A stretch of 64,000 nucleotides of DNA from Labia minor (GCA_963082975.1 OY720344.1:69902546-69966545), one strand, 5' to 3'. Shown: positions 24,301 to 36,765, counted from the first letter of the stretch. Notes: generated from the sequence alone by a model not told the origin. Program-made: numbers and translations.

Positions 24301-24890
24301 ATATAATATTATAATAATTTAGTAATCATTTATGGATTTTAAATATATATTCTTTTATATTTTCTTTCCTATATTCTGAATTAAAAAATTATATAATGAA
24401 AAAAAAATTATATTTTTTAAGTTTAAAAAATATTTAAGTATTTAATATATTTGAACAAATTATACTAATATATCAAACTTTATTAAACTTTACTTTAATA
24501 CTCTTTTTATACACTTAAACGAATTCGAAGAAAAATAATAACTAATATGATTGTTTTAGGAATATATATAGACGGAGTGAAACAACAAATTATACTAGTT
24601 TTTGGAAAAATGAAATATTTACTTGTATTGCTTATATAACGAACCATATAATTTTCTCAAAACAGTTTAAAAAACCCTCTCTTCTCTAACCTCACCCCTA
24701 ATAATAAATATTTTTTATTAAAAAAATATTTTTTTAGATATATTTTCTCCATAAATAATTAATTGAATAATACACATTTTTAATAATATTAAATTACATT
24801 AAAATAAATTATTAATGAATTATGTTTGAAAAAAAAATTACATTATTTTTTATCAAATAATAAAAATTTTGATGTAAACTTTATATTAGA
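24301..24890. other. A+T-rich interval, no gene seen
   Basis: Nothing supportable. Confidence 0.5.
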
Positions 24891-24892
24891 TC

Positions 24893-25145
24893 ACAAGAAT
24901 ATCTCTGAGGACCGAAAGTTCTTACATTCACAAACATTCCTTCAAACATCCCCATTATGAGCGTATCCCATCCAACTCCCATTCTCTTCTAATTCCCTTG
25001 AGTTCCTTATTATATTGTCTACCCGTCTTGGGTGTTGATCTACCAATTGGTTTCCCCACAAACAAGTTTCCAGTCTTTTCTCTCCCATTCTAGCCACTTG
25101 TAATAAATCATGCATTCGTGTATTTAACATCATGTAATACTAATC
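24893..25145 (-). pseudogene. LINE C-terminal remnant
   Basis: The minus strand keeps a 63-residue frame with VARMGEKRLE, a GNQLVDQHPRRVDNIIRNSRE-type arginine-rich stretch, and a downstream WRN-like C-terminus. It corresponds to the end of the ORF in the 13676-14215 family, with its own 3' end GGACCGAAAGTTC. Confidence 0.7.
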
Positions 25146-26945
25146 CCATTTTAAATTATTTCTTGTTTACCCTCGGGGCAACAACATATCTTTGTTTGTT
25201 TTTTTTTACTTTTCAAAGCAAATGAAGTGAAATAATAAAAGTATTAAATTATAAAAAATTAACTATATCTCTCTTATTAGATTATAGTAATGAATGACAT
25301 TGTTATTTATATGAATCATTTTTTTACATCAACAAAGGTTTCTCTTTCAAATTTGAATTTCCAAGTAGTCCATATTGTAATCATTTGGTAAAACGCAATC
25401 GTGACAGGGACAAAGAGTCAATCATGAAAAAAGATAGAATAATAAATTTATTTTACATCAAATAAGTATCTTAAATAAAATAAATTTTGAACTTGATATT
25501 TATTTATATTCCCCTGGATTTATTTATTTATTTAGAATATAAAATATATAATTTTATATTCTAACAAAAAGAAAAAAAACAAGGAGAATGGCTCTTGAAT
25601 AAAAAAAAGGAATTACTCAATCTATTATAATATAAAAGTTTATTTCAATATAAATAAAAGACAATAATTTTATTATCTTACCTTAATATTATAATTAAAT
25701 AAAAATTGATACTTTCCTAATGGGTAATAAAATTATGTAATAGAAAATTAATTTAAATTATTATTATAATTAATTAAAATAAGATATAATCAACATTTTT
25801 ATAAAATAAAATATTTCACCTGAATTTAAAAAATATATGATTGATTATCTAGCATTAAGAAATAATTGTAATTGTAGACATTTGTTGATTTATAATCTAA
25901 TTTTTAATATAAAATTTATTACATAAACCCCTATTAAACAAGATTAATTTGAATTTAAAAACACACAACATTGGCAATTCAATTTTTAGTTTTGTAATGA
26001 TATTGTAAGTTTAAGATGGGTTATAAAAATTTTAAATCTTATTTAGTTGACATTAAAACAACGAAATTTTATATAAATAGCACATAAGTTCTAAGACTCA
26101 CTGTTCCTTTGGACTAAATAGTGATGTAGTAGGTGATTTTAACTTTTATAATAATCGGTTACTCGAATTTAATATATTACCTATATATTTATAATTATCA
26201 TATTAATATAAACATTTTTTTTAATTTGAAATAATGATAAATGAAAACGATTTTTAATGAAAAACTAGAAATTCAATATCTGCTTTAGATTACCTACACT
26301 TAATTAAAAGATAAATTGGGATCATTATTTCACAGAAGATTTATTTTTCCAAAGGAAATTCATGAAAATTTTATATTTTTGAAATTTTTTTTTAATTGAA
26401 GTATACCCATATAAAAAAAATATATTAATATACTTTATAATTTAGATAAACATAATTAGTTACAAAAAAGGTTATCGAAAGGAATGAGCATCAATACATT
26501 TAATTGATGGATCACTGTACTATGTTACATTAACAGGACATAGATAATTAGTTGTTGTAATTTTCCTGTCTAAATTAATTACAGTTAAAACACGAGAAGA
26601 CATTCATTGCAAAAAAAAAGATATTTTCTTATTCACTATCTTTGCTAAATAAACAATAATATTAATTTCAATTTAACAGTAATTTTAAATTTTTTGATCT
26701 ATTAAACAACAATTGTTAATCATTTATGATCAAATCATTGTTGAAAAAGTATACCGTATTAATATATTAAATGTTTAAGAGAACTATTTTAAAAAAAAAA
26801 TTCAATGTTATTATTTTAAAAAATTCTAAAGAATGTATTTTGACAAAAATGATTTTTGGAAGGGATGATATTTATAAATATCATTCAGCTTTTCATTAAC
26901 TCTTCTCATGGACATTATTAAATGCTTGTTATGATTATTATATAT
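25146..26945. other. A+T-rich interval, no gene seen
   Basis: No coding or repeat signal I can support. Confidence 0.55.
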
Positions 26946-26949
26946 ACAA

Positions 26950-27006
26950 CTAGCTGATCAGAGCGCCTTCGGCGCTCTTCACACCTAGACGGGGGCTCCC
27001 CCCGAG
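26950..27006. repeat. Repeat family F, copy 2
   Basis: It matches 13449-13515 through the 8-bp GC hairpin, but the second hairpin is shortened by a deletion. It runs straight into a LINE fragment at 27007. Confidence 0.8.
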
Positions 27007-27365
27007 TGTCCCTATTCTGAGCTATAACCATCTAACTCCTACCCTATCCTATCTCTCTCACGTTCCTTCCTACATTGTCCACCCTGTTCACAATTGGTCT
27101 TCCAAACGGACGTTTTCCAATCGAACTCCTACCAATATATTTTCCTCTCCCATGCTAGTCATGTGCCCTGTCGGCCCCAGCCTTCTCTATTTTATGACCT
27201 ATAATTTAATAATTTTGATCCCCTTTGATAATAATTTCCCGATTGCAACCTCGATTTAAATTCTTTGCAAATATTATTCTCTCTGATACTAATTATTTTG
27301 TCTTATCACTATTAATTTCAAACCCCATCAATTTTCCTGCCTCGATTAATTTTTTTATGCTACTT
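27007..27365 (-). pseudogene. LINE remnant with internal deletions
   Basis: It matches the 13676-14215 and 21960-22575 copies in several blocks (TCTTCCAAACGGACGTTTTC, TTGATCCCCTTTGATAATAA, CGATTGCAACCTCGATTTAA) but lacks the pieces between them. Its far end (27280-27365) continues into the reverse transcriptase connection region. Confidence 0.75.
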
Positions 27366-27619
27366 TAAATGTTATTAATTTATTTAAAAAAAAATCAGAG
27401 TAAACAAAATAAAAATAAAATATAAAATTAGCATAACACTAAACTACTATAAAAATAATATTAAAAAATATATTATATATTAAAATCTTACTTGAAAATC
27501 CAATTATGAGATCAAATTTTCTTAATTAAAATAATTTACTCACATAATCTTAAAAATTAATAGTATTAAATTATAGCCGTAATGTGAATGTTTTCAAAGT
27601 TTAAAAGGCCAATAAGATC

Positions 27620-27957
27620 AATTGAGATATTGTAAATATCAATAGATATATAAAAAGATTTTTATCTGCACATTGCTCAGAATTTAAATTACCGCCAAAT
27701 TATCGCCACCAGCGCCTCTATGATCTAGTATGGTAACTAAACTATTTTTAATTAATATTCTTTATAATTTTTTTAAAATTTTTCTAATTAAAAAATCGAA
27801 AATCGGGCTTCGAGGTCTGGTGGCCAGCCCCTTTGTGCTTCCGTGTAAAAAATTCCAGGTCCCTGCGTGGGATAGTTTTTGCTGGAGAGCTCGGTCAAAC
27901 AAACACACAGACAAACAGACAGACAAACAGACACATTACACTTGCTTTTATTATTAT
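27620..27957. repeat. Dispersed repeat with (ACAG/ACAA)n tract
   Basis: Shares GCGCCTCTATGATCTAG with 16205-16465. Further on it has a GC-richer block (GGTCTGGTGGCCAGCCCC) and a (CAGACAAA)n tract before TTTATTATTATAG. The layout resembles a retroposon 3' tail. The 86-residue ORF across it is not a gene. Confidence 0.5.
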
Positions 27958-28312
27958 AGTGGACAGGTCAATAAGTTGGTGACTTTTTGAATGAAACATA
28001 GGTTTTTGAATAAAAAAATAATTTTATTTTTCAACGTAGTCTCCTCTGGGATCTATACACTTTGTCCAACTTTTCTCCAATTTTTTTATCCTTTTCAAAA
28101 AATATGATTTTTAGAGAACATCAATATAGATATTTGTTGGTGAGATGATTTTATCGTTGGAGTCAAATCTCTTTCCGCCGAGAATTATTTCAGGTTTTGA
28201 AACAAGATATAGTCACTTGGGGAAAAATCCGGAGAATAGGGCAGATGAGGGAGCAATTCGTATCCCAATTTATGGATTTTCATGGAAATTCACTTTCTTC
28301 TCAAATCACGAG
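27958..28312 (-). pseudogene. mariner 3'-end remnant (transposase C-terminus and end of element)
   Basis: With frameshifts the minus strand reads KIHKLGYELLPHLPYSPDFS, PSDYILFQNLK, KRFDSND-like, IKKLEKSWTKCID and GDYVEK followed by a stop. This is the mariner C-terminal region with the YSPDLAPSD motif that contains the third catalytic Asp. About 60 bp past the stop the element ends with ACAGGTCAATAAGTTGG. The N-terminal two thirds is missing. Confidence 0.88.
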
Positions 28313-28319
28313 GTAGTTT

Positions 28320-28572
28320 GCTATTAATGGATGTCAAACAAATACTAAAAGACCCAGCTGGTTCAAATTTCGACATGAGTCAGCTGATAGCTGACAAGAG
28401 CTGTTTTGTCATTTCATCTAAGGAAGTGGAAATTAAAATAGTCACAGACCTGCCCTCGTATAATAAAAAACTTAATAATCGGAATATGTTTTATATATCT
28501 GGTACCAAAGAAGCGATAAAAATAGCAAAATACCATTTATTATTAGACATAATAATAATATGTATCAAATAG
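28320..28572 (+). CDS. Coding-like ORF, possible exon (weakly KH-like)
   Basis: The 96-residue frame starting at 28282 translates the mariner edge first. From about 28327 it continues as MDVKQILKDPAGSNFDMSQL, then a charged segment, and MFYISGTKEAIKIAKYHLL. This part has codon use and composition unlike the flanks. The last segment fits the strand-helix end of a KH RNA-binding domain, but no GxxG loop is visible, so the family call is weak. No clear splice sites bound it. It may be a host exon beside a mariner insertion, or an unknown element. Confidence 0.3.
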
Positions 28573-29600
28573 TAAAATTATCTCATAATCTCTAATTTTT
28601 ATTATTATTTGATATCTGTTATGAGAAAGAACAAATAATAAATTAAATAATATGAAATGGATTTATTTAATTTAACTTGATTATTAGAGACAGGTTAGAT
28701 TATTAAGTAATGATTTAAATCATTAATATTAATATAACAACAAATTATTTTATATGCTAATATTAATAATATTTATAAAATTATTACATTTTTTATAATA
28801 ATAATTATTACTATAGTTATATCTTCATATCTTTTTTTTACTTTTTTAATAGGCGGAAGAAACCTGTAAAAATGGACTCTTATCGGCTGACAAACTTCTC
28901 TTAAGCCATTTACTGAAATTCTGCAAAAATAATTTATTTTCTGTTAAAATTGGTTGAAACATTTTAATATTTCCTTCATCTCTAACTAAATCTAGTTAGA
29001 ATTTCAAAATTATTATAAAAAATCGAAATTAAAATTGCTCTCATTTATGTTTTCCTTTAATTTAATTGATTTCAAATTTATAGGATAACTCAATTAAACT
29101 TATTAAAATTTTTATTTTATACTATTTTAATATCTTAATTAGATAGTCCATTTTCGTGAAAGAATTATATATCCATATTCTCTTGAATATATATATTTAA
29201 TGAATTTACATATTATATCATAAATTTGGCAGGAAATAGAGTTATTTAGCTTTTCAGAGAAATTAGGTGTCAAGGATAAACTCTATTAACATTTATTCTG
29301 ATAATAAATAAATTATTTTAATATGTTTCCTTTATAATTGGTATATAAATATATATTATATGCTACTTAGACTCAATCAAATATAATATAAAATTATTTA
29401 AAAGTCGTAATATGGCTAAATTATATTTAATAAATATATTTGAAATTGTTATTTAATAAAATATACAAATAGATTATTTTCTTTTGAGAAATCAGTTTCT
29501 TAATAATATTTTAAAAAATTGTTATAATCAAAATTGATGTAAGTAAAGAAATAAGATGGTTTTCAAATAATTAAAATAAAATTATAATTCTTTTTGCAAA
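28573..29600. other. A+T-rich interval, no gene seen
   Basis: Nothing supportable. Confidence 0.55.
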
Positions 29601-29607
29601 ATTTAAA

Positions 29608-30975
29608 TTAATATTTAAAAATATAAAATAAAATCTTCCTTTCTTTTTTCTCTAGCTCTTCTACTTCACCTCTTTTGATGGCAAACAAACATTCTAAAGC
29701 AGCATAGAGACTCTCCGGTTTGATTACTGTAAAGTAATGTTTTAGTTTAGTTTTGACTGAAAGGTTTTTCTTATTGTAGGTATTTTTAGTGAGTTGATAG
29801 GCTAGTTCCAGTTTCCTTATTCCTGTCTTATTGGCTTCCTTGTCAAGTACGTTAGTTTGGATAATTTCCCCTAAATATTTAAACTTTTCTACATTGTAAA
29901 TTTTTCCTGAATCCGTCACTACATTGTTGGTGGATTTTTAATATTAGTCATAAATTTGGTCTTCTTAAATGAAATCTGGTGTCCAACTTTTGCTGCTACT
30001 TCCTTCAAAAGGTTTACTTGGACACAAGCTGTTTGTATGTTTTCTAAGAAAATGGTGATATCGTAAGCAAAGGCTAGGCAGTTGATACCCACTCCTTTTA
30101 CCTTTGACCCAAGTCTTATCTCATGGTTAAGCCCTTTTTCCTTGAGCCTTTCCTCCCATTTCCTCATTACCTTTTCCAACAGGGTGTTAAATAGAATCGG
30201 GGACAGTCGATCACCCTGTCTCACCACAGTATTAATTGGAAATTCCTTTGAAATCTCTCCCATAAATTTCACTTTAGATTTGGTGCCCGTAAGAGTGTCT
30301 TTTATGATGTTAATCGTTTTTTCGAGTCCACCCCAAATTCCACTAACACATTGATTAGTGAGATTCTGTCAATTGAATCGTACGCTTTTTTGAAATCTAC
30401 AAATATTATGACGTAGTTTTTGTTCCTAATAATTCTATCTCTTATTATTGTTTTTAGATTGAAAATCTGTTCCGTACAGGATCTACCTTTCCTAAATCCA
30501 CATTGATATTCTACTAATTGTAATTTGTCCAGTATCGGCTCAATTCTGTTTTGAAGAGTTTTTGTTAGGATCTTATATGTAACTCGCAAAAGGGAAATGC
30601 CCCTGTAGTTGTTCACGTCTTTCCTATCGCCTTTCTTATTCAATGGGTGTATCATTGCGACTTTCCAATCTACTGGAACTTTTTCTGTCACCCAAATTTC
30701 TCTGAGTACGTCTCTTAGTTCTTCCCTTGCTCGCCTTCCTGATTCCTTGCATAATTCTGCCACAATCATACCCTCTCCAGCGGCCTTATTGTTTTTCAGT
30801 TGTTGAATGATGGTGTCTATTTCTTTTCCTTTGGGAGCTCTGAATCTCCACATTTTGTTGTTGATTGAATTACTGTAAATCTTTCTTCAGGCTCTTCGCA
30901 GTTCAAAAGTTTTTCAAAATACGTTGCCAAAATTTCAGAATTGTCTTTAGATTTTAAGATTTTAATTTTTCTGTA
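29608..30975 (-). pseudogene. Non-LTR retrotransposon reverse transcriptase, frameshifted and inactive
   Basis: The minus strand encodes a nearly continuous reverse transcriptase in four frame segments. 30975-30850 gives ILATYFEKLLNCEEPEERF. 30853-30302 gives LKNNKAAGEGMIVAELCK, VPVDWKVAMIHPLNKKGDR, NNYRGISLL, CGFRKGRSCTEQIF and VDFKKAYDSI. 30272-29919 gives VRQGDRLSPILFNTLLEKVM and then LAFAYDITIF. 29919-29608 gives KFKYLGEIIQ to the thumb and C-terminus. Residue order matches fingers, palm and thumb of arthropod LINE polymerases. The catalytic palm box should be FADD but reads FAYD, because GAC became TAC (near 30066). The endonuclease domain and UTRs are missing. It is a dead, 5'-truncated copy, and the lineage is distinct from the LINE remnants nearby. 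Confidence 0.93.
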
Positions 30976-31800
30976 ATTATTATTTCAAAACATTTACATC
31001 CCAACTCATAAAAAATTTTCAAATAAAAGAAAAATTATTTTAAACGGTTGTTTATTTTCTTAGACTGTAGTTTAAATATTTTTGAATTTGTTTTTCATAT
31101 TTGATTTAATTTAAGATTAATTAAAAAAAATAAATTAATATAATTTTTGTTTGTTGTTTTATTCAAAAGTTTCATTTTTTCGTTAAAGAAACTAATTATA
31201 TAATAAAAATTTTAGAAATAATATCTACCAAATTCATAAACAATTTAAATACTATTTGTTTAATTTAAATTCTAAATATATTATAATTGTTTTACAATTG
31301 TAAGATTAGTTAAATACATGTATATCAATACCAAAATTAATCTAATTTATGATTACTTTTCTATCATTTTTCATGTTTCAATGTGTGATAGAAAGATTTA
31401 TAGATTTGCTTTTAAATGATAATAAATAATAGGTTTCATTTCTTGAAGGTTGAGAAAAAGTGAGAACGTGCGTATTAAAGTCGTAACGCGCCAAAAATCA
31501 TAACCGTGTATCCTTCTACCTGTTTTCTTACTGACCGAACGATTGAACCGTGAAAACTTCTGTTGAGATAACGCGATCCATTAGGATGCTTAAATTAGTA
31601 GTTGATGATGGATTTCCAAAAATATAATCTCTATTTATTTAATCGTTTTAATTCATCCAAACAGTTTTGTTGTTTCATGATTATTTTTTAAAACAGATCG
31701 AATAAATAGTTATTTTTAAATGAATAATAAAAATATCAATAACTAAAAAAATTATATTTATTTAACTTATATTATTATATTATTATTATTATTATTATTA
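30976..31800. other. A+T-rich interval, no gene seen
   Basis: A slightly GC-richer piece at 31450-31610 has no readable coding. The interval ends in a (TTA)n tract (31770-31803). Confidence 0.5.
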
Positions 31801-31831
31801 TTATACTAGCAAAAATTGTATATATATATGT

Positions 31832-31998
31832 ATATTTTATAGATATTAAACCGCCCTAAGATTCTTTTGAAATTCACACCTTAGACTTAGATAATATTTA
31901 TAAAGAAAAATCGATTTGTAAAGGTTTCAGCCTTAGAAAAAAATCAACTTTATTAGTATTTTCTTAATTTAAAATAGTAAATTTAAATGACTCCAGCA
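31832..31998 (+). repeat. Repeat family C, copy 2 (5' half)
   Basis: Begins TTATACTAGCAAAAATTGTA just upstream, then TATTAAACCGCCCTAAG and the AAAGAAAAATCGAT core. The ACGTCA motif is mutated and the 3' half is lost. Confidence 0.75.
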
Positions 31999-31999
31999 A

Positions 32000-34009
32000 C
32001 TACTTCATTCATATTGAAATTTGACTTCCTTTTTTTAATTAATATTGTAATAATAATATTATATAATTAAAATATTTTAAAATTTTTAATTTAATTTCGA
32101 AATAAAATTAAAAAATTTTTTATTTTAATATTATTTTAGAATAAAAAATTACGAAATATATTTATCATTCCTCCCACCCAAAAAAAAATTTTCAAGAAGT
32201 TAGCAACATATAATCCATATGAACAATTATAAAGAAAGAAACTTTAAAAATAATTTTTTTCTTTAATTGATATTCACTTAAAATGATAATTAAAGAATAT
32301 CTTTGATCTAATAATTTTGTAATTCTTCACGTTACATGATTGGTAGAATCCAAAAGTGGTTTAAGAATTTTTCATATCTGTCTGTCTGTGCGGGAAATTG
32401 TGACATCAAAAATTCAAAATTGTCAAAGGCCCCTGTCTAAGTGCGAAGATCCCCGAAGATGGTCTTAGTAGTTATTTGTATTTATATAAATACACGTTTT
32501 TTATTTATATTATTGATAAGTGAAAAAGTGTGGAATTGAAAGTTAGTTAATCTTTTGTTTTTACCCGTATTATATACTAGAAAGAATAAATATTTTATTT
32601 TTATTTTCATACTATATATTCTATTTTTACCTTTCAATATGTATAAGAAAGCATAATAAGATTTATAATAATGCAAGCTTTTTTAAATCTGAAAAATTGA
32701 CTTACGAGATGATAAATCTTACGTTTATTAAATATTATCAAATGTCTTGATCATGTATTGTGAGGGTTATTTTTAAATAAAATAAAAAATTTACATTTAT
32801 ATGAACCAAAATATAAGTCACTCAAAAAATATATAATAGTAAATTTTGGTTTAGAAAAATAAGTATAATATTATTTTCAAATTTCAATAATTAACTTTAT
32901 CAAGTAGTCGTTCGTTAGTTTAACAAATGTATATGTACTTTACTTTTATTGTTTTATGACTTTGCGAGTCTCTCCAAGAAATTTGGTTTTTAATTTTCTT
33001 AGGTTATAATTATTATTAATACTCCTAATTGTGTCTATATTTCATGTATCAATTTATTAAAAAAACAACAGAAATTAATCTTTACTTTAAAAACTTGAAT
33101 TATTATATACATTATAAAAATGTATAATAATAAATTATAATAAATATAATTTTAAAATTAATTTAAATTATTTAATTTATAATAACAATTAAAATTTTTA
33201 ATCCATCCAAATGTTTTTTTTAGATTAGATCTTATATTTTCAATATTTATTCAATATTTTAAATGAAGTAAATTTAAATGAATATCAATTATAGAAATTG
33301 AGATTGTCTTTAATATTTTATCTTAATAATAAAAATAATAATATGAATATAAATATACTGTTTTAAAAAGCCTAATCGTTATAATGTTTTGATGCGGGCA
33401 TTAACCTGTTTTTAATTATTTTAATTAAAAAAAAACAAATTTACCTCAACCTCGAAATAACTCTAATTTATTAATATTATAAAAATCAGCTGCACAAATT
33501 TTTAAGATCAAATATATATATATATATATAAATATATAATTTTTGCTAGTACTATATATAGTTATTTTATTTTTAATTTTTAACTCTCTAATTATTTATT
33601 TATATTTTATAATATTAAAAATATTTACTATTAATTTAATAATATTTACTTTTTTACTATATTTTTTTTTAATTTAAATGACAATCCAGTTTCTTCACTT
33701 ACGCTTTGAACGAAACAGAATGAATTGAAATGTTGAATGTTGACACATTTCATTTCAATCGAATTTATTTTTACTTTTATATACCAACCATTGTAAAATA
33801 GAAAATCATTTATTTTAGGATGATTAGTTCTTTTAATATTTATTTTGATTAATTTATTTAATATTTTATTAACTAAATTTGACAATTATCCACAAGTACA
33901 AATATTTTATATATTTATTTCTAAATAAAATTAAATGTAACTTATTCTATTCTATTCTAGTATCGCGAGAATATTTAAGAGAAAATATGTAGTATTATTT
34001 AAAAAGATT
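32000..34009. other. A+T-rich interval, no gene seen
   Basis: Contains (TA)n near 33508-33532, and TGCTAGTA (33544-33551), which resembles an inverted family C terminus. The frames at 32482-32676 and 33646-33885 (minus) look accidental. Confidence 0.5.
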
Positions 34010-34403
34010 GATTAGAGCATAGGTTCTTAAACTTATGTACTCCACGGACTCCCACTTGAAAAAATTTTTTTTGACGGACCCCCATCACAACTTTAGGTAC
34101 TTTACGTCATTTTATTAATTAATTTCTGGCTTACGATCTCATAAGGACAAGGATATATGATGAATATTTCTAACAGTGATTGGTGAATAACGATTTTTTT
34201 GCATATTGTAGAACACATTTTATTAGAAATTATAATATTGAAGAAAGAAAATACAAACATTGTCATAGCAACAAATCTCACAAATTATAATGGGTACTTA
34301 CATTAAATTCATATAAATATTTTATAATTTTTTTCAGAAAATATTAAATAAGAAATATTTTAAAAAATAACTGCATCTATCTCATTAAATATAACTTACA
34401 TAT

Positions 34404-36263
34404 TTAATGAGATGTATGCAGTTGTTTTCTTGAAACAAGAATCTCAATATCTGGCTTAATATTGGAAACTTTTAATCTAAGATCCGGCTCTACATTTAAT
34501 TTGTTTCTATATTTAGACTTAATATAAAATAGTACCGAAAAAGCTTGTTCGCATAAATATGTTGTGCAGAATGGAATCAAGTGTTGAAGTGCTTTATTTG
34601 CAAGCGCAGGATAATCTGACCTGAGAAGTAACCAAAAGTTGCTCAATTCAGTTTTGTTAAATTTTAGTTTATAAGTTGTATCACATGATAATTCCACGAG
34701 AATATCTTGTTCAGGTGCAGATAAATGTTTAGCATTTGTAATTTCCATATTAAATGGATCTCTGATCCAGTTATTGCAAGGATCAGGAGTAGAAAAATAC
34801 TTCCTGAAGTTGCTTTTCAAAGTAATTAAATGTTCAACAAATAATTGACGCGTTTGAATAAGCAATTTTTCACTGGAGCTTTCTATGAAATCATTGAGAG
34901 TTGGAAAAGACTCATATACACCGTTCTGGATGCGTTTCGACCACAAGTCGATTTTTTTAATCATTGCTTCTATTTTATCTTCAACTTTAAATATATTTAC
35001 AACAGTACCTTGCAGGCTCAAATTAAGTTCGTTCAATTTTGTAAAAATATCAGTCAAGTAAGCCACCTTAGCTAACCAGATAAAATCATTGAAACATTCG
35101 GTCAGTTCAAAATGCGCATCTATTAAAAACAATCGTATTTCATCTCGAAGCTCAAAAAGGCGAATGAGTACTTTCCCGCGGGACAACCAACGTACATCTG
35201 TATGTAATAATAAATGTGTATGTTGACTACCCATTTCCTCACACAAAATTTTAAAAACTCTGGAATTAAGTGGACGAGCCTTAATGAAATTGACAATTTT
35301 AACTACTTCGTCTAATGTTCTTTTCAAATCTGGTGACATATTTTTGGCTGCTAATGATTCTCTGTGAATGCAGCAATGATTCCAAACAACCTGAGGCGCA
35401 ACATTTTTAATAAGAGCAATCAATCCAGTTCTTGTACCTGACATTGCACGAGCACCATCAGTGCAAATTCCAACACATTTTGGCCACTCTATTTCATTTT
35501 CGGTTATAAAATTATTCAAACTGTTAAATATGTCATTAGCTGTCGTTCGTGAAGGTAGTGAATCACAAAACAATACATCTTCTTGTATTTGATTTTCAAA
35601 CTCATATCTAATGAAAGCTAACAAATTGGCATTATTAGTGACATCAGTACTTTCATCCAATTGTAATGAGTAATAGTGACTTTTGCGCACTCTCGATATT
35701 AATTCTTCTTTTATATTACATGACATGTCTTCAATCCTATTCTTAACCGTATCATTTGATAATGAAATCAAATTTATATCGTTTGCTGCTTTAGTTCCTA
35801 ACATTATATTTGTAATTACTTTTGTAGCAGGAAGAATTAATTGCTCTGCTATATTATGCGGCTTTCCTGCTTTAGCAATAAGTAGAGCTACTTCATATGA
35901 TGCCATTACTGCTTTCTTACTCATACCACCAGATCCCGTCTTTACCATCAATTTCTGACTTGAATTAAGTTCTTCTTTTTTCATTTTAAAAAATTCGATA
36001 GACTTACTAACATGCTCGCTGTGCTTTGTTTGTAAATGACGTCTGAGATTAGCAGGTTTCATACTTTCATTGGATAAACTTTCCTGACATAGAACGCAGA
36101 CTGGTCTTTCCACATCATTGTTGCAAATATAAGTAAATCCAAATGATAAATAATCATCCGAATATTTTCTAGTTTTGCGTTTCTTGGTAGAGTTTGCTGT
36201 TGATGCCTCATCATCTGATTCTTTCCGTTTCTGTGTTGAACCAGTTTGTAGCCAACGATCCAT
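34404..36263 (-). CDS. hAT transposase, ZBED/Buster type, intact
   Basis: A 619-residue protein with no stop or frameshift, read from the first ATG. A basic stretch at residues 27-33 (KKRKTRK) looks like a nuclear signal. A BED-type zinc finger spans about 35-84, with C56, C59, H76 and H81 as ligands. The RNase-H-like catalytic core follows, with Asp203 in LQLDESTDV, Asp269 in CTDGARAMSG, a conserved HCCIHRESLAAK (296-307) and DVRWLSRG (356-363). The last 80 residues are the hAT C-terminal dimerisation region, with CEQAFS (Glu572 is the likely third acidic residue) and YIKSKYRNKL. The protein should bind the element's ends and carry out cut-and-paste transposition in the nucleus. Family resemblance is to ZBED5/SCAND3-like proteins, domesticated hAT relatives, but terminal repeats and target duplication show that this is a transposon copy. 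Promoter and expression cannot be judged. Confidence 0.96.
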   Translation of the reverse strand: MDRWLQTGSTQKRKESDDEASTANSTKKRKTRKYSDDYLSFGFTYICNNDVERPVCVLCQESLSNESMKPANLRRHLQTKHSEHVSKSIEFFKMKKEELNSSQKLMVKTGSGGMSKKAVMASYEVALLIAKAGKPHNIAEQLILPATKVITNIMLGTKAANDINLISLSNDTVKNRIEDMSCNIKEELISRVRKSHYYSLQLDESTDVTNNANLLAFIRYEFENQIQEDVLFCDSLPSRTTANDIFNSLNNFITENEIEWPKCVGICTDGARAMSGTRTGLIALIKNVAPQVVWNHCCIHRESLAAKNMSPDLKRTLDEVVKIVNFIKARPLNSRVFKILCEEMGSQHTHLLLHTDVRWLSRGKVLIRLFELRDEIRLFLIDAHFELTECFNDFIWLAKVAYLTDIFTKLNELNLSLQGTVVNIFKVEDKIEAMIKKIDLWSKRIQNGVYESFPTLNDFIESSSEKLLIQTRQLFVEHLITLKSNFRKYFSTPDPCNNWIRDPFNMEITNAKHLSAPEQDILVELSCDTTYKLKFNKTELSNFWLLLRSDYPALANKALQHLIPFCTTYLCEQAFSVLFYIKSKYRNKLNVEPDLRLKVSNIKPDIEILVSRKQLHTSH

Positions 36264-36351
36264 TTTATGGAGTAATTTATTAACATTGAACTACAATAAT
36301 ATAAATATAATATAAATATAATATAAATATAACGAATTATTATTTACTAGC

Positions 36352-36475
36352 TATGTTTTAATATGATTTTAAATGAATGTTTTAATATCATTTTAAATGA
36401 ATGTTTTAAATCATTTTAATAAATGTTTTAAATCATTTTAAATAAATGATTTAATATCATTTTAAATGAATATTA
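36352..36475. repeat. Minisatellite in hAT 5' non-coding region (period about 24 bp)
   Basis: Four to five degenerate units of the type TTTTAATATCATTTTAAATGAATG. Related units occur at 14300-14340. Confidence 0.75.
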
Positions 36476-36494
36476 ATTTATATAATAAATATAT

Positions 36495-36584
36495 TTCGTA
36501 ATTTGATTCTAAAATATTATTAATTTCGTAATTTGATTCTAAAATATTATTAATTTCGTAATTTGATTCTAAAATATTATTAAA
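36495..36584. repeat. 30-bp tandem repeat, three copies
   Basis: Three essentially identical units containing CGTAATTTGATTCTAAAATA, inside the hAT element upstream of the transposase start. Confidence 0.9.
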
Positions 36585-36765
36585 ATAAATATTTTTTATT
36601 CATAAAACTAACTTATACTTACTCTCAAAAACAGCCTTTCTGGGAAATTGCAAAATGTGTTTAGTGTTTTTATAAAATAATGATCATGCAAATTACACTA
36701 AAAATTAAAAAAAATTATTAGCTATAATAAACTATTATTAGCTATAATTTAATTATAATTAATTA

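Noticed and set aside
34404-36263. Domesticated host ZBED gene
   Set aside because: The ORF lies between matching hAT termini and an exact 8-bp target duplication, so transposon membership is the simpler explanation.
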